A stretch of DNA of 64,000 bases. Origin: JAYQKL01 sp965243245. Its GTDB lineage: Bacteria > Pseudomonadota > Alphaproteobacteria > RS24. This document shows, one piece after another, positions 17,895 to 27,012 of the stretch. Position numbers and translations under genes: made by a program. A model generated the notes under the pieces. The model was not told the DNA's origin and did no database searches. It worked only from the letters and a program-made list of their open reading frames with translations. The stretch is from the NCBI GenBank assembly GCA_965243245.1, contig OZ251536.1, positions 992,001 to 1,056,000 on the forward strand, given 5' to 3'. The stretch's first letter is position 1. Each line of letters starts with the position of its first letter.

Positions 17895-19253
17895 ATGTCC
17901 GACCCGCGCGACAATCTCGGCAATCGCAACAAGCGCGATACGCGCGGTACGCATGCCAATGCTGAAAGCCAAAATTATCTGGCACAGTTTCTTAAATTGC
18001 ATCCAAAATATATTGATTTATCACTTGAGCGCATGTGGCAATTATTGGCGCGTCTCGGTCATCCAGAAAAAAACTTACCCCCCATTATTCATATTGCTGG
18101 CACCAATGGTAAAGGCTCTACCCTTGCCTATTTAAAAGCCATATTGATGGCATCTGGCAAAAGCGTTCATGCTTATACGTCGCCCCATTTAACGCGGTTT
18201 CATGAAAGAATTAATCTAAACGGCAAAGACATTAGCGAACCTGCGCTCACCGCTTTGCTGGCTGAAGTACAACTCAAAAATGAGGGTCATCCAATTACTT
18301 TTTTTGAAGCCACCACCGCCACTGCATTATGTGCCTTTGCGCGTATGCAGGCAGATTATCTATTATTAGAAGTCGGTTTGGGCGGAAAATTCGATGCGAC
18401 CAATGTTATCGACAACCCGCGCCTTAGTTTAATAACGCCTATCAGTCTGGACCATGAGCATTTTCTAGGCACGACACTTGCTGAGATTGCTGGCGAGAAA
18501 GCGGGCATCTTAAAATCTGGTTGCCCGGCTCTTATTGCACACCAAGATGGCGGTGCTATGGCGGTCATTCAAGCGCAAGCTGAAAAAATTGGCACACCGT
18601 ATAAAGTCTCTCATAAGGACTGGAGATTTACCAAAACATCTGATGGTGAGGGTATGATGTTACATTATAATGCTCAAAATAATGCTCAGAATAATGCTCA
18701 AACGCTGACCCTCCCCGCGCCTAGTTTGAGCGGTGCGCATCAATATGAAAATGCCGCACTTGCGACCATGGCGGCGTTAGAGCTTGGGGTTGATGGAGCA
18801 AAGGCTATTAGACAAGGATTGACGCAAACAATATGGCCGGCGCGTCTTCAAAAAATTCCGCCGCTGCCTAATATGGCACCGCGTGAAGATTTATGGCTTG
18901 ATGGGGGGCATAACCCGGCCGCTGCAAAAGCCTTGGCGAGCTGGGCGACGACTTGGCAAAAAGACAACCCCAACACACCATTTCATATAATCTGCGCCAT
19001 GTTAAATACCAAACAAGCAGAAACCTATTTTGCTGCTTTTAAAAAATTAACCGTACACCTCCATACGCTGACGATACCGGATGAAAAAAATAGTCTAACA
19101 GCTTCCCAGCTTTTAGATGCCGGCACCCGCGCAGGGCTTAAAGCAACAGCCCATGATGATTTAGCGCAAGCTATCAAGATGACACCCCCAAAATCTCGTA
19201 TCTTGATTTGTGGCTCGCTTTATATGGCAGGGCGCGTGCTGGCGCGATATTAA
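17895..19253 (+). CDS. folC: Folylpolyglutamate synthase / dihydrofolate synthase
   Basis: Adds glutamate to (dihydro)folate. Mur-ligase fold: ATP loop I-A-G-T-N-G-K-G-S-T near residue 75, then S-P-H-L-T-R-F-H-E-R and, later, E-V-G-L-G-G-K-F-D-A-T-N. About 452 aa. Oddity: near residues 258-266 the protein contains N-A-Q-N-N-A-Q-N-N-A-Q, encoded by a 12-bp tandem duplication (GCTCAAAATAAT type) in a surface insertion. Six bases after accD. Confidence 0.95.
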   Translation: MSDPRDNLGNRNKRDTRGTHANAESQNYLAQFLKLHPKYIDLSLERMWQLLARLGHPEKNLPPIIHIAGTNGKGSTLAYLKAILMASGKSVHAYTSPHLTRFHERINLNGKDISEPALTALLAEVQLKNEGHPITFFEATTATALCAFARMQADYLLLEVGLGGKFDATNVIDNPRLSLITPISLDHEHFLGTTLAEIAGEKAGILKSGCPALIAHQDGGAMAVIQAQAEKIGTPYKVSHKDWRFTKTSDGEGMMLHYNAQNNAQNNAQTLTLPAPSLSGAHQYENAALATMAALELGVDGAKAIRQGLTQTIWPARLQKIPPLPNMAPREDLWLDGGHNPAAAKALASWATTWQKDNPNTPFHIICAMLNTKQAETYFAAFKKLTVHLHTLTIPDEKNSLTASQLLDAGTRAGLKATAHDDLAQAIKMTPPKSRILICGSLYMAGRVLARY

Positions 19254-19267
19254 TTTAGATAATTTTA

Positions 19268-19597
19268 TTAAAGCGTCTCTTCAATCCATGAAAGAAGAGC
19301 AGATTTTGCCACCGCCCCAACTTTCGTTGATGTATTTTGACCATCTTGGAAAATCATCATAGTCGGAATAGACCGCACCCCAAAGCTGGTTGGTGTTTTT
19401 GGGTTTTCGTCAATATTCACTTTAACGATGGTAATTTTATCTGACATTTCAGCCGCGATTTCATCCAAAACCGGCGCAATCTGCTTACAGGGATTACACC
19501 ATTCGGCCCAAAAATCTACCAAAACAGGACCCGTATGGTTAATTACCTTGTCTTCAAAATCGCTATCAGAAGCGTGGATTACTGTCGCATCAGCCAT
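19268..19597 (-). CDS. trxA: Thioredoxin with unusual WCNPC active site
   Basis: General protein disulfide reductase. 109 aa thioredoxin fold with W-A-E-W-C-N-P-C-K and the cis-proline loop S-I-P-T-M-M-I-F. The canonical active site is WCGPC; here the first inter-cysteine residue is Asn. ATG 19597 is preceded by AGGA at a good distance. Last gene of the minus-strand run that includes addB and addA, an arrangement common in Alphaproteobacteria. Confidence 0.93.
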   Translation of the reverse strand: MADATVIHASDSDFEDKVINHTGPVLVDFWAEWCNPCKQIAPVLDEIAAEMSDKITIVKVNIDENPKTPTSFGVRSIPTMMIFQDGQNTSTKVGAVAKSALLSWIEETL

Positions 19598-19673
19598 GAT
19601 CAAATTCCTATGTGATTCTCTTATTTAAAATGTAAGCGCGCAGCAAAAAAATTTCAAGCACTGCCAAAGCTTA

Positions 19674-22600
19674 TTATAAAATTTTCGCCAATATCCTCTC
19701 CATCAAACCATCTGGCACATGTTGCATATAGGCTGAACTTGTCCAAAGCAGCCAACAAGTAACTGGCTTATCTGTTTGGCGTCGTACCAAAGCTTGATAA
19801 ACAGCCATTTGCCCAATATAAGCATCGGCTATGTCTTCAGCTTTTTGCGCAGGCTTTCTATTGGTTTTATAATCTGCAATGATAATCTCATCCTCAGTTT
19901 CCACATAACGATCAATACGCCCCGCAAAATGTCGCCAGCCATTGGCCGTTTTAAGACGTCCTGTAACGGGCAATTCAGCCCTGCTTTCAGAACCAAAAAG
20001 GGGCGCGTGTTCTGCGGCCGATAATATTTTTAAAACTTCAGCCGTCATTTTTTCGCGCGCCGGCTCATCAAAAGCAACGCCGTGGCGTTGCAAATAAAGC
20101 CTCGCGCGGTGCTGCAACGCTTGTTCATCCGCCTTGAGCGCATCTGGAACCCCGGCCAAACCTTCAAGTAAATTATGAATAAGAGTGCCGCGTTGCAAAG
20201 CGTCTCCTGCAATCGGCGGTCTTAGCTTTTTTGTACCAACCGCTTTGAGCAACATAGAAGGGCTTTCAATATCAATAAATTGGCTTTCTTTCATAGCTGG
20301 TTTGTCAAGCCATTGAGGTATGTCATCTAATGATTGTGCCTTTACGCGCGGGGGGGCGGCTTTTTTTGTGAAGACATCCGGCGTGCCATATTGCCAAATA
20401 GGTTCTTCTTGTGTCCCACCCTTCTTGGTTAGGGGATCTTTTTTGATGACATCAGCCACCAAATTATACCAACTATCTGCGGGCGGCTGCTTACGATTGG
20501 CACCGATATGACCACAAATGTAAAGCCGATCACGGGCGCGTGTCAGAGCAACATAAAGAAGCCTGTTATGCTCGGCAAAGGCACGCATTTTATTTTCTTT
20601 AAGATACTCTGTCGCCGCGGCGCAAAGCTTGTTCTGGTTCGGGCGATAGAGTAACGCCCCTTGAGCAGACATAAGCGGCGTACCGCTCGCGCCCACATTG
20701 TCGGCAGGGCGACACGTATCGGGCATGAACACAATGGGTGCTTCAAGCCCCTTTGCACCATGCACGGTCATAATGCGTACCGCGTCCATGGCTTGTTCCA
20801 TATCTCTTTTAACTTCCGTTTCACTATTTTCAACCCAATGCACAAAGGCTTCAAGGCTGGGCGGCAACTGGCGTTCAAAATCCAGCGCAAGTGATAACAA
20901 CTCATCAACCGGGTCATCCACTTCCTGACCAAGCCGCGCAATCAAATCAGAACGCCCATGCCCAGAACCAAGCAATGTCGCAAAAAACTCAAACGGCGGC
21001 ACATAATGCGCCATCTTGCATAGCTCTTCAAACCGCGCATGAGCTTTTTGCAATTTAAAATGAGCCTTATCCGTGCGTGCCATTTGTCTTAGGCGGTCAC
21101 ACAAAAACATTTTTCTCAGCAATGGTTGCGGGCCCGTATCTTCTTGCGGCACAGCTCCATAGCACAAATCAAAGAGTTGCGCCTCGCTAATATCTCCCAA
21201 TGGACTGCGCAAAAATGTGGCAAGCATTAAGTCATCTTGCGGCAATAATGCCGCCCGCGCCGCCGCCAATAAATCCATCACAGCAATCTGCTTGGTCAAT
21301 TGCATCCGATCTGCACCGACAACGGGAACATTAACTTTTGGTCTTTTCAAGGCACGGATCATGTCCACGACAAACGCATCTCGATTTTGCACGAGTATCA
21401 AAATGTCTTTCGGGCGAATGACCTGCTGCGGGTCATCAATTAATGTCTTAATCTTATAAGCAATCCGCCGCGCAAGCCGCGCACGCGGAGTCTCTTGCAT
21501 TTCAACTTGAGTTTCAACTTGAGTTTCAACTGGCGTAGGCGCCGCCCAATAATCAACTTTTTCTTGGCGCACACCCTTTTCATAATCCCATAATTCAACC
21601 AACCCGTTTTGCTCTCTAACAACTTTATGCACGACATTCTTTTTTTGAGCCGTCAGGCTATTCTTCATTTCTCGGGCATTAGAAACCTTGTCCACAAGCT
21701 GCAAAATATCCGCAACAGAGCGATAAGAGTTTTCAAGATCCACAGGGAAAAACGGCTGATTGACCGCCCGTGTCGCACTTTCAAAATGACGGCGCATGTC
21801 ATCAAATTTACGTGGCTCAGCCCCTTGGAAACTAAAAATAGATTGCTTCTCATCACCAACAGCAAACACAGTACGCACAACCTCGCGCGCCGTATCGCCA
21901 GAGAAAAACTCTTCTGCCAAAGCCTGAATAACCCGCCATTGTGTCGGGCTCGTATCTTGAGCCTCATCCACCAAAATGTGATCCAGACCCCCATCCAGCT
22001 TATAAAGTACCCAAGCACTGGCATCACGATTGGATAAAAGAGAAACCGTCTTTTCAATCAAATCATCGTAATCGAGCAAGTTCTGCGCGATTTTGCGCTG
22101 TTCAATCTCAACCAATAGACCTTCGGCAAAATCATAGACAGCTTGTGTTTGCTCAAAAATATATAGTTTTTTTAACTGCTCACAGGTGTCGATAAATATC
22201 TCAGCCCAATCATCCACTCTTTTTTTCCATTCGGGAAAGGCTTGCGCGCATTTTTGGGTCATGAGGATTTTGCGCGGCTCGCCTTTTTGGGTTAAAAAGA
22301 AGCCTTCCAAGAGTTGCCAAATTTCTGCCTTGCTCTCAGCCGTGTCCTTATTGCGGTTTGTAAATAATGCCTCCAGCTTTAAAAACACCTCTGCCTTATC
22401 AAGTGCTGGGGCGACATTATCGGCATAAATAGCCGCCAATTGTCTCGCCTCACGCGCCCCAAAATGAGACAAAAATCTATCCATTAACGTATCGGCATCT
22501 TGTCGTTCATCAAGTTCTAGTATCTTTAACAGTAAGTCAGTTTTCTGTTTCTTATCATTTTTATAAAACCAGTTTCGAGAGCGAATAATTTCACCAATCA

Positions 22601-23162
22601 TTGCATCAAATCGCTCTTCATTCATCTTTCGGGTCAACCTATCCAAACTGGTGCGCAAGGCACCATCGGCATGGCGCAAAATATCATTGCGCGTCTGTTG
22701 CACAAGCGTTTGGAATAAACGGTCATCCAGCACTTTGAAATTCGGTGTTATGCCTGCCTCTAGTGAGAAACGGTTAAGGAGCGATTCGCAAAAGGCATGA
22801 ATGGTTTGCACCTTGATACCGCCGGGGGTTTCTAGCGCACGAGCAAACAGCACCCGCGCCTGCGATATTTCTTTGCGTGTCGGGGTTTTGCCCAATCGCG
22901 CTTGCATTTCTTTTTTAAGCTTTTCCTGAGGCATCACCGCCCAATCGCCAAGCAACTGGAATAGGCGTTCTTGCATTTCAGCCGCCGCACTTTTTGTATA
23001 GGTTAAGCACAATAATTTCTCTGGTCTTGTGCCAGATAAAAGCAAAGAGACCAGCCGTGTAACTAAAACAAAAGTTTTGCCCGAACCCGCATTAGCCGAT
23101 ACCCAAGCAGAGGCATCAGCTTTGGAAGCATCAAATTTATCTTTAGATACAAAAGTCGTCAT
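19674..23162 (-). CDS. addA: Double-strand break repair helicase-nuclease AddA
   Basis: With AddB forms the RecBCD-like enzyme that resects DNA ends for RecA. UvrD/Rep superfamily 1 helicase: Walker A S-A-N-A-G-S-G-K-T near residue 20, Walker B-like V-D-E-A-Q-D-T, and C-terminal helicase motif Y-V-A-L-T-R-A-R-D-R. A RecB-type nuclease domain closes the protein (I-I-A-D-Y-K-T-N-R). About 1162 aa from the ATG at 23162, which lies 2 bp after the addB stop, so translation is coupled. Confidence 0.95.
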   Translation of the reverse strand: MTTFVSKDKFDASKADASAWVSANAGSGKTFVLVTRLVSLLLSGTRPEKLLCLTYTKSAAAEMQERLFQLLGDWAVMPQEKLKKEMQARLGKTPTRKEISQARVLFARALETPGGIKVQTIHAFCESLLNRFSLEAGITPNFKVLDDRLFQTLVQQTRNDILRHADGALRTSLDRLTRKMNEERFDAMIGEIIRSRNWFYKNDKKQKTDLLLKILELDERQDADTLMDRFLSHFGAREARQLAAIYADNVAPALDKAEVFLKLEALFTNRNKDTAESKAEIWQLLEGFFLTQKGEPRKILMTQKCAQAFPEWKKRVDDWAEIFIDTCEQLKKLYIFEQTQAVYDFAEGLLVEIEQRKIAQNLLDYDDLIEKTVSLLSNRDASAWVLYKLDGGLDHILVDEAQDTSPTQWRVIQALAEEFFSGDTAREVVRTVFAVGDEKQSIFSFQGAEPRKFDDMRRHFESATRAVNQPFFPVDLENSYRSVADILQLVDKVSNAREMKNSLTAQKKNVVHKVVREQNGLVELWDYEKGVRQEKVDYWAAPTPVETQVETQVEMQETPRARLARRIAYKIKTLIDDPQQVIRPKDILILVQNRDAFVVDMIRALKRPKVNVPVVGADRMQLTKQIAVMDLLAAARAALLPQDDLMLATFLRSPLGDISEAQLFDLCYGAVPQEDTGPQPLLRKMFLCDRLRQMARTDKAHFKLQKAHARFEELCKMAHYVPPFEFFATLLGSGHGRSDLIARLGQEVDDPVDELLSLALDFERQLPPSLEAFVHWVENSETEVKRDMEQAMDAVRIMTVHGAKGLEAPIVFMPDTCRPADNVGASGTPLMSAQGALLYRPNQNKLCAAATEYLKENKMRAFAEHNRLLYVALTRARDRLYICGHIGANRKQPPADSWYNLVADVIKKDPLTKKGGTQEEPIWQYGTPDVFTKKAAPPRVKAQSLDDIPQWLDKPAMKESQFIDIESPSMLLKAVGTKKLRPPIAGDALQRGTLIHNLLEGLAGVPDALKADEQALQHRARLYLQRHGVAFDEPAREKMTAEVLKILSAAEHAPLFGSESRAELPVTGRLKTANGWRHFAGRIDRYVETEDEIIIADYKTNRKPAQKAEDIADAYIGQMAVYQALVRRQTDKPVTCWLLWTSSAYMQHVPDGLMERILAKIL

Positions 23163-23164
23163 GC

Positions 23165-26100
23165 TTATGTTTTCTCCTCGTCTTGGCTTGACCATTCTGC
23201 CACACGCGCCAGATGATCATAATCATCGGCAAACATCATGAGGCTGGCTTGCGTATGAGGCTCATATGGCGTATCGGCTTTGTTGAACCGCTTTATAAGA
23301 TTAACCAAGCCTTGTTCTGCTGCCTCAACTGCTGTTTCAAAATCATTGACTTCATACAACGCGCCCTCGGGAAAGCCGCCGCTAACATGCAAATGCGCGA
23401 TTGAAGACACTATTCCTTGCGGCACACCTTCAAAACCGCCATGGTTTTCAATCAAACATTCGAGCAATAATTGAGGCGATTTTTGCGTCAATACATCCCC
23501 CTGCTTAGGCGGGACATAAGTCTTGTAATCAAGCAATGAAAGCGTGTTATCATCTAATAGCTCGATCCTATCTGCAACGCCAGATAAGGTGAAATCGCGC
23601 CCAAGACCATCAAATTTTCGCGTGCCTTTAACCTCAACAAAAATTTCTTTCACCCTACGGCGGCGGGTTTTTTCAAAACCTATCAACCATTGACTCAAAG
23701 CCTGCACACGTGCATCCCAATAACTCATAACGCCAATGCCGCCCGGAATCTCTTGCACATAATGCGCCACTAATTCGCTAATCAAAGCGGCGCTATTTTC
23801 AGGCAAGCCATCTTTTGTCGCCGTAACAAATTTTTCAAGAATTTTATGAATTAATATCCCGCGTGCCGCACCGCTCGCCTGAGCATCGGGTAAATCAAGT
23901 TTCTTCAAACCCAATATATACTGCGCATAAATCGCATAAGGGTTACAGCGTAATTTCTCAATTCTTGTCACCGACAATCTTTTGGGGCGCACATTAACGG
24001 GGGGTTTAGGGCTGGGTTTGGAGCTAGGTTTGAGGACAGCTTCGCCGCCAGCCACAGGGTCAAGTTGCGCACCTAACACAGCCAAGCGTTGAGCTATAGG
24101 CAATTCGCACGCCTCGCCCTCAAGCCCTTTTAACAATGCTTGCATCCGCGTTAACCAACGCGACGCAACCATAGGCGTGCCGCCAGTTTTTTTGGAACGC
24201 GTTAGCAATACATGTGAGTTGCAAGCAGCTTGCACAAAATCATGCGCCATTAATCCAATGCGGCGTTCAGGACTGGTCATGCCAAGCCGAGCGCGCATCG
24301 GACGCGACACCCAAGGCCCTGTATCGGGTAAATGCGGCCAAACCCCCTCATTTAATCCGCCTAAGATCATCACATCAGCATTGACCAAACGCGCCTCCAG
24401 CAATCCCATAATTGACAATCGCGGGTGTAGTGCGCGATTGGGGCGGGTTTGACGCTGTGCCAGCCAATGATTAAAAAGACCCGCCCATTCCTCAATTGGC
24501 ACAAGCGGTCCATCAATTTGCATCAGTGCCTCTAACAAAGAAAAGGCTTCCTCTTCGGCATCATGGGTTGCATGTCCGCCAGCACCAAGCTCATGATCCA
24601 TAAGATGCTGCAAGACAAAGAGCAATGCTTTTGCAATATCACGCGCCTTTGCTTTTTTCCCTAACTCAAGAAGCGGCGCGAAAACATGTTCAACTTTTTC
24701 CAATAAACGCGCAAGGTCATCATAATCTGGACGCTTATCAAGCGCGTCATTATGCGTGTCATCATTTTGCGAAATTTGCTTTAACTGTTTGGCATACCCC
24801 TCAAGATTGCGTGCGCCGCGCCCCCCCCTCAGTAAAGCATGCTCCAAAAGATGAACGCGCTTTAAATGTGCCCCTCTATCACCTTGTAAACAAACATATG
24901 CGTGCTTTAAAACACTTAAAAAAGCAATCGGCGCAAATTCACGGCTGACAGCCTCAAGCACCAGCCTGATTAAAACCCCAACTTGGTCATCCCCAAGAGA
25001 AATACCCGCAGTATCATTAATATCAATATTCCAACGCTTCAATTCAGCCACCACGCGGCGTGCCAAATAACGGTCAGGTGTGACCAGAACTGCCGTTTTA
25101 TCTTTCGTTTCCAAAACCTCGCGCAAAGCAAGAGCAATCGCCACCGCCTCGCGGCGCATGTCTGGCGCTTCATAAAGACTAAAGCCTTTTAAGGCTTGTT
25201 TCATATTCGGCGTCATATCTGAACACGACCATTGCGCGGTGTGTTCGCTAGGCAATAAAGCCATATTCACAAATTGATACCGAGCAGATAGATTGTCAAA
25301 ACCTTCAATATTTTGCCTTTGAACCAAGCCGCGCACCTGATGGCGCGATAGCTCAAGACGCTGGAGCAAATGATACAAACCACTTTGGGGATGAGCGTGT
25401 TCTTCGGCCAAGCTCGCCCACGCTTTGGACGACATAGTCTTGTCCAATCCCGGCAAGATCACCATGCCATTTGGTAATTCAAGGACTTGCTTTAGTAAAT
25501 CTGCGGTGGCCGGGATACTGCCTGTAGAACCTGCTGCAATGATCGGTTTAAGAGGCGGGTTTTCTCGCCATAATTTAGCTTGCAGCCTCAATAGTCGATT
25601 GCGATATTCGGACGGGTCAACCTTGGCATTATTGTTTTTATAATGCGGCCATTTATTGGTGATGATGGATAAAAAATTAACTGTCTCTTGCCATTTTAGA
25701 GCATATTCACTGGCGACAAAATCAATATCGTTTAATTGTGATAAATCAACTTCCTCGGTTTGAGCTTGGTCCAAAAATGATGCCAAATCCGCACTCAGCG
25801 AAATCGCTTTAACAATATTTCCCGATACAGATTTGCTCTCTTGAGTAGATTTTTCCCAATCCAAAATCTCAGAAAGAAAAAACGTCTCGCGTTCCAATGC
25901 CGAAATAACCGGCGGCATATCAAGAATAGCCGCTTCCTTCATATTGAAAAACATCGCCGTTTCATCAACATCCGCCATGGGTTTAATATCTGGCATCAAT
26001 AAACTATCCGTCGTCGCTTTATCCATCAAAGCGTGGCGCAAGCCTCTGACGGCACGGCGCGTCGGCAGTAAAATCGTGAAATCAGATAAGCAAAACCCTG

Positions 26101-26209
26101 GCGCAAACACACCATCAAAACTTAAATCATTAATCAACCTATCAGCCAGATGCTCAAGAAAAGGCTCGCCCGTTGGAATATTGAAAATATTAATAGAATC
26201 GCTACGCAT
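23165..26209 (-). CDS. addB: Double-strand break repair protein AddB
   Basis: Partner of AddA. 1014 aa; the N-terminal half is an inactivated helicase-like region, with L-L-P-T-R-R-A-V-R in place of a Walker A. The C-terminal part carries the RecB-family nuclease signature L-L-D-Y-K-T (with a conserved Gly-Val-Ala-Asp-Arg block upstream). It follows murU by about 40 bp on the same strand. Confidence 0.93.
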   Translation of the reverse strand: MRSDSINIFNIPTGEPFLEHLADRLINDLSFDGVFAPGFCLSDFTILLPTRRAVRGLRHALMDKATTDSLLMPDIKPMADVDETAMFFNMKEAAILDMPPVISALERETFFLSEILDWEKSTQESKSVSGNIVKAISLSADLASFLDQAQTEEVDLSQLNDIDFVASEYALKWQETVNFLSIITNKWPHYKNNNAKVDPSEYRNRLLRLQAKLWRENPPLKPIIAAGSTGSIPATADLLKQVLELPNGMVILPGLDKTMSSKAWASLAEEHAHPQSGLYHLLQRLELSRHQVRGLVQRQNIEGFDNLSARYQFVNMALLPSEHTAQWSCSDMTPNMKQALKGFSLYEAPDMRREAVAIALALREVLETKDKTAVLVTPDRYLARRVVAELKRWNIDINDTAGISLGDDQVGVLIRLVLEAVSREFAPIAFLSVLKHAYVCLQGDRGAHLKRVHLLEHALLRGGRGARNLEGYAKQLKQISQNDDTHNDALDKRPDYDDLARLLEKVEHVFAPLLELGKKAKARDIAKALLFVLQHLMDHELGAGGHATHDAEEEAFSLLEALMQIDGPLVPIEEWAGLFNHWLAQRQTRPNRALHPRLSIMGLLEARLVNADVMILGGLNEGVWPHLPDTGPWVSRPMRARLGMTSPERRIGLMAHDFVQAACNSHVLLTRSKKTGGTPMVASRWLTRMQALLKGLEGEACELPIAQRLAVLGAQLDPVAGGEAVLKPSSKPSPKPPVNVRPKRLSVTRIEKLRCNPYAIYAQYILGLKKLDLPDAQASGAARGILIHKILEKFVTATKDGLPENSAALISELVAHYVQEIPGGIGVMSYWDARVQALSQWLIGFEKTRRRRVKEIFVEVKGTRKFDGLGRDFTLSGVADRIELLDDNTLSLLDYKTYVPPKQGDVLTQKSPQLLLECLIENHGGFEGVPQGIVSSIAHLHVSGGFPEGALYEVNDFETAVEAAEQGLVNLIKRFNKADTPYEPHTQASLMMFADDYDHLARVAEWSSQDEEKT

Positions 26210-26251
26210 GCTGTATCATATCGCAAAAGTCATATTTGTGGATTTCTTTGC

Positions 26252-26974
26252 TTATTTTTCAAGTAAATATTTTTCAGCCACCCGCAAACCTTCCGGCGTT
26301 CCTATATGCATCCAGTCCCCGTGTAATTGCACCCCATGCAAGCGAGCTTTAGAAATTGCAGCATCCCAAAACACATTAAATGAAAATGCTGGCTCTTGCA
26401 CAGGCCCCTCATTGAGTAAATCTGGATGCACAATTTGCGCCCCCGCATAAATCAAAGGCGCGGTTGTTTTTTGTCCTCGGCGGCGCAACATGCCCTCATC
26501 AGACATGAAAAAATCCCCGGCCCCCTCATAACCCAATGCCTTCTTGCGCTGTGCTAAGAGCAAACAAGCAGACATTTTTTGCGCCTTGAAAGCTTGCGCC
26601 AAAGCCTGCAAATTATGGGTATCCTCAGACCAAAAAACATCAGCATTACAAACAAAAAAAGGGTGCGCGCCTATAAGGCTTTTAGCATTGAGTACCCCAC
26701 CCCCCGTTTTGAGCAAAGCCTCACGCTCATCAGAGATAATCACCTCCATATCTGCAAAATCTTGTTGCTTCAAATGCGCCTCAATCCAATCTGCTTTAAA
26801 ATGAACATTAATAATAAGGCGGCGCACATGGCACATCAAAAGTTTTTCAATCATGCGATCAAGCAAAGTCTGACCGCCAAGAAGCGTGAGCGGTTTAGGC
26901 GGTGCATCATATCTTGCCCGCATCCGTGTGCCGCGACCAGCTGCCAATATCATAGCTGTCTCAATTTTTGTCAT
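26252..26974 (-). CDS. murU: Nucleotidyltransferase, MurU-like (MurNAc-1-phosphate uridylyltransferase)
   Basis: Forms UDP-MurNAc from MurNAc-1-phosphate in the anabolic peptidoglycan recycling route. GT-A nucleotidyltransferase: A-A-G-R-G-T-R-M-R at residues 11-19, P-P-K-P-L after it, and the D-V-F metal-binding aspartate in V-C-N-A-D-V-F-W. 240 aa. The MurU assignment rests mainly on the gene immediately upstream, whose second half resembles the partner kinase AmgK; without it this would be a general sugar nucleotidyltransferase. Confidence 0.85.
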   Translation of the reverse strand: MTKIETAMILAAGRGTRMRARYDAPPKPLTLLGGQTLLDRMIEKLLMCHVRRLIINVHFKADWIEAHLKQQDFADMEVIISDEREALLKTGGGVLNAKSLIGAHPFFVCNADVFWSEDTHNLQALAQAFKAQKMSACLLLAQRKKALGYEGAGDFFMSDEGMLRRRGQKTTAPLIYAGAQIVHPDLLNEGPVQEPAFSFNVFWDAAISKARLHGVQLHGDWMHIGTPEGLRVAEKYLLEK

Positions 26975-27012
26975 CTTGACCTTTCAGCGATACAATAAAC
27001 CCTCACATTTTC

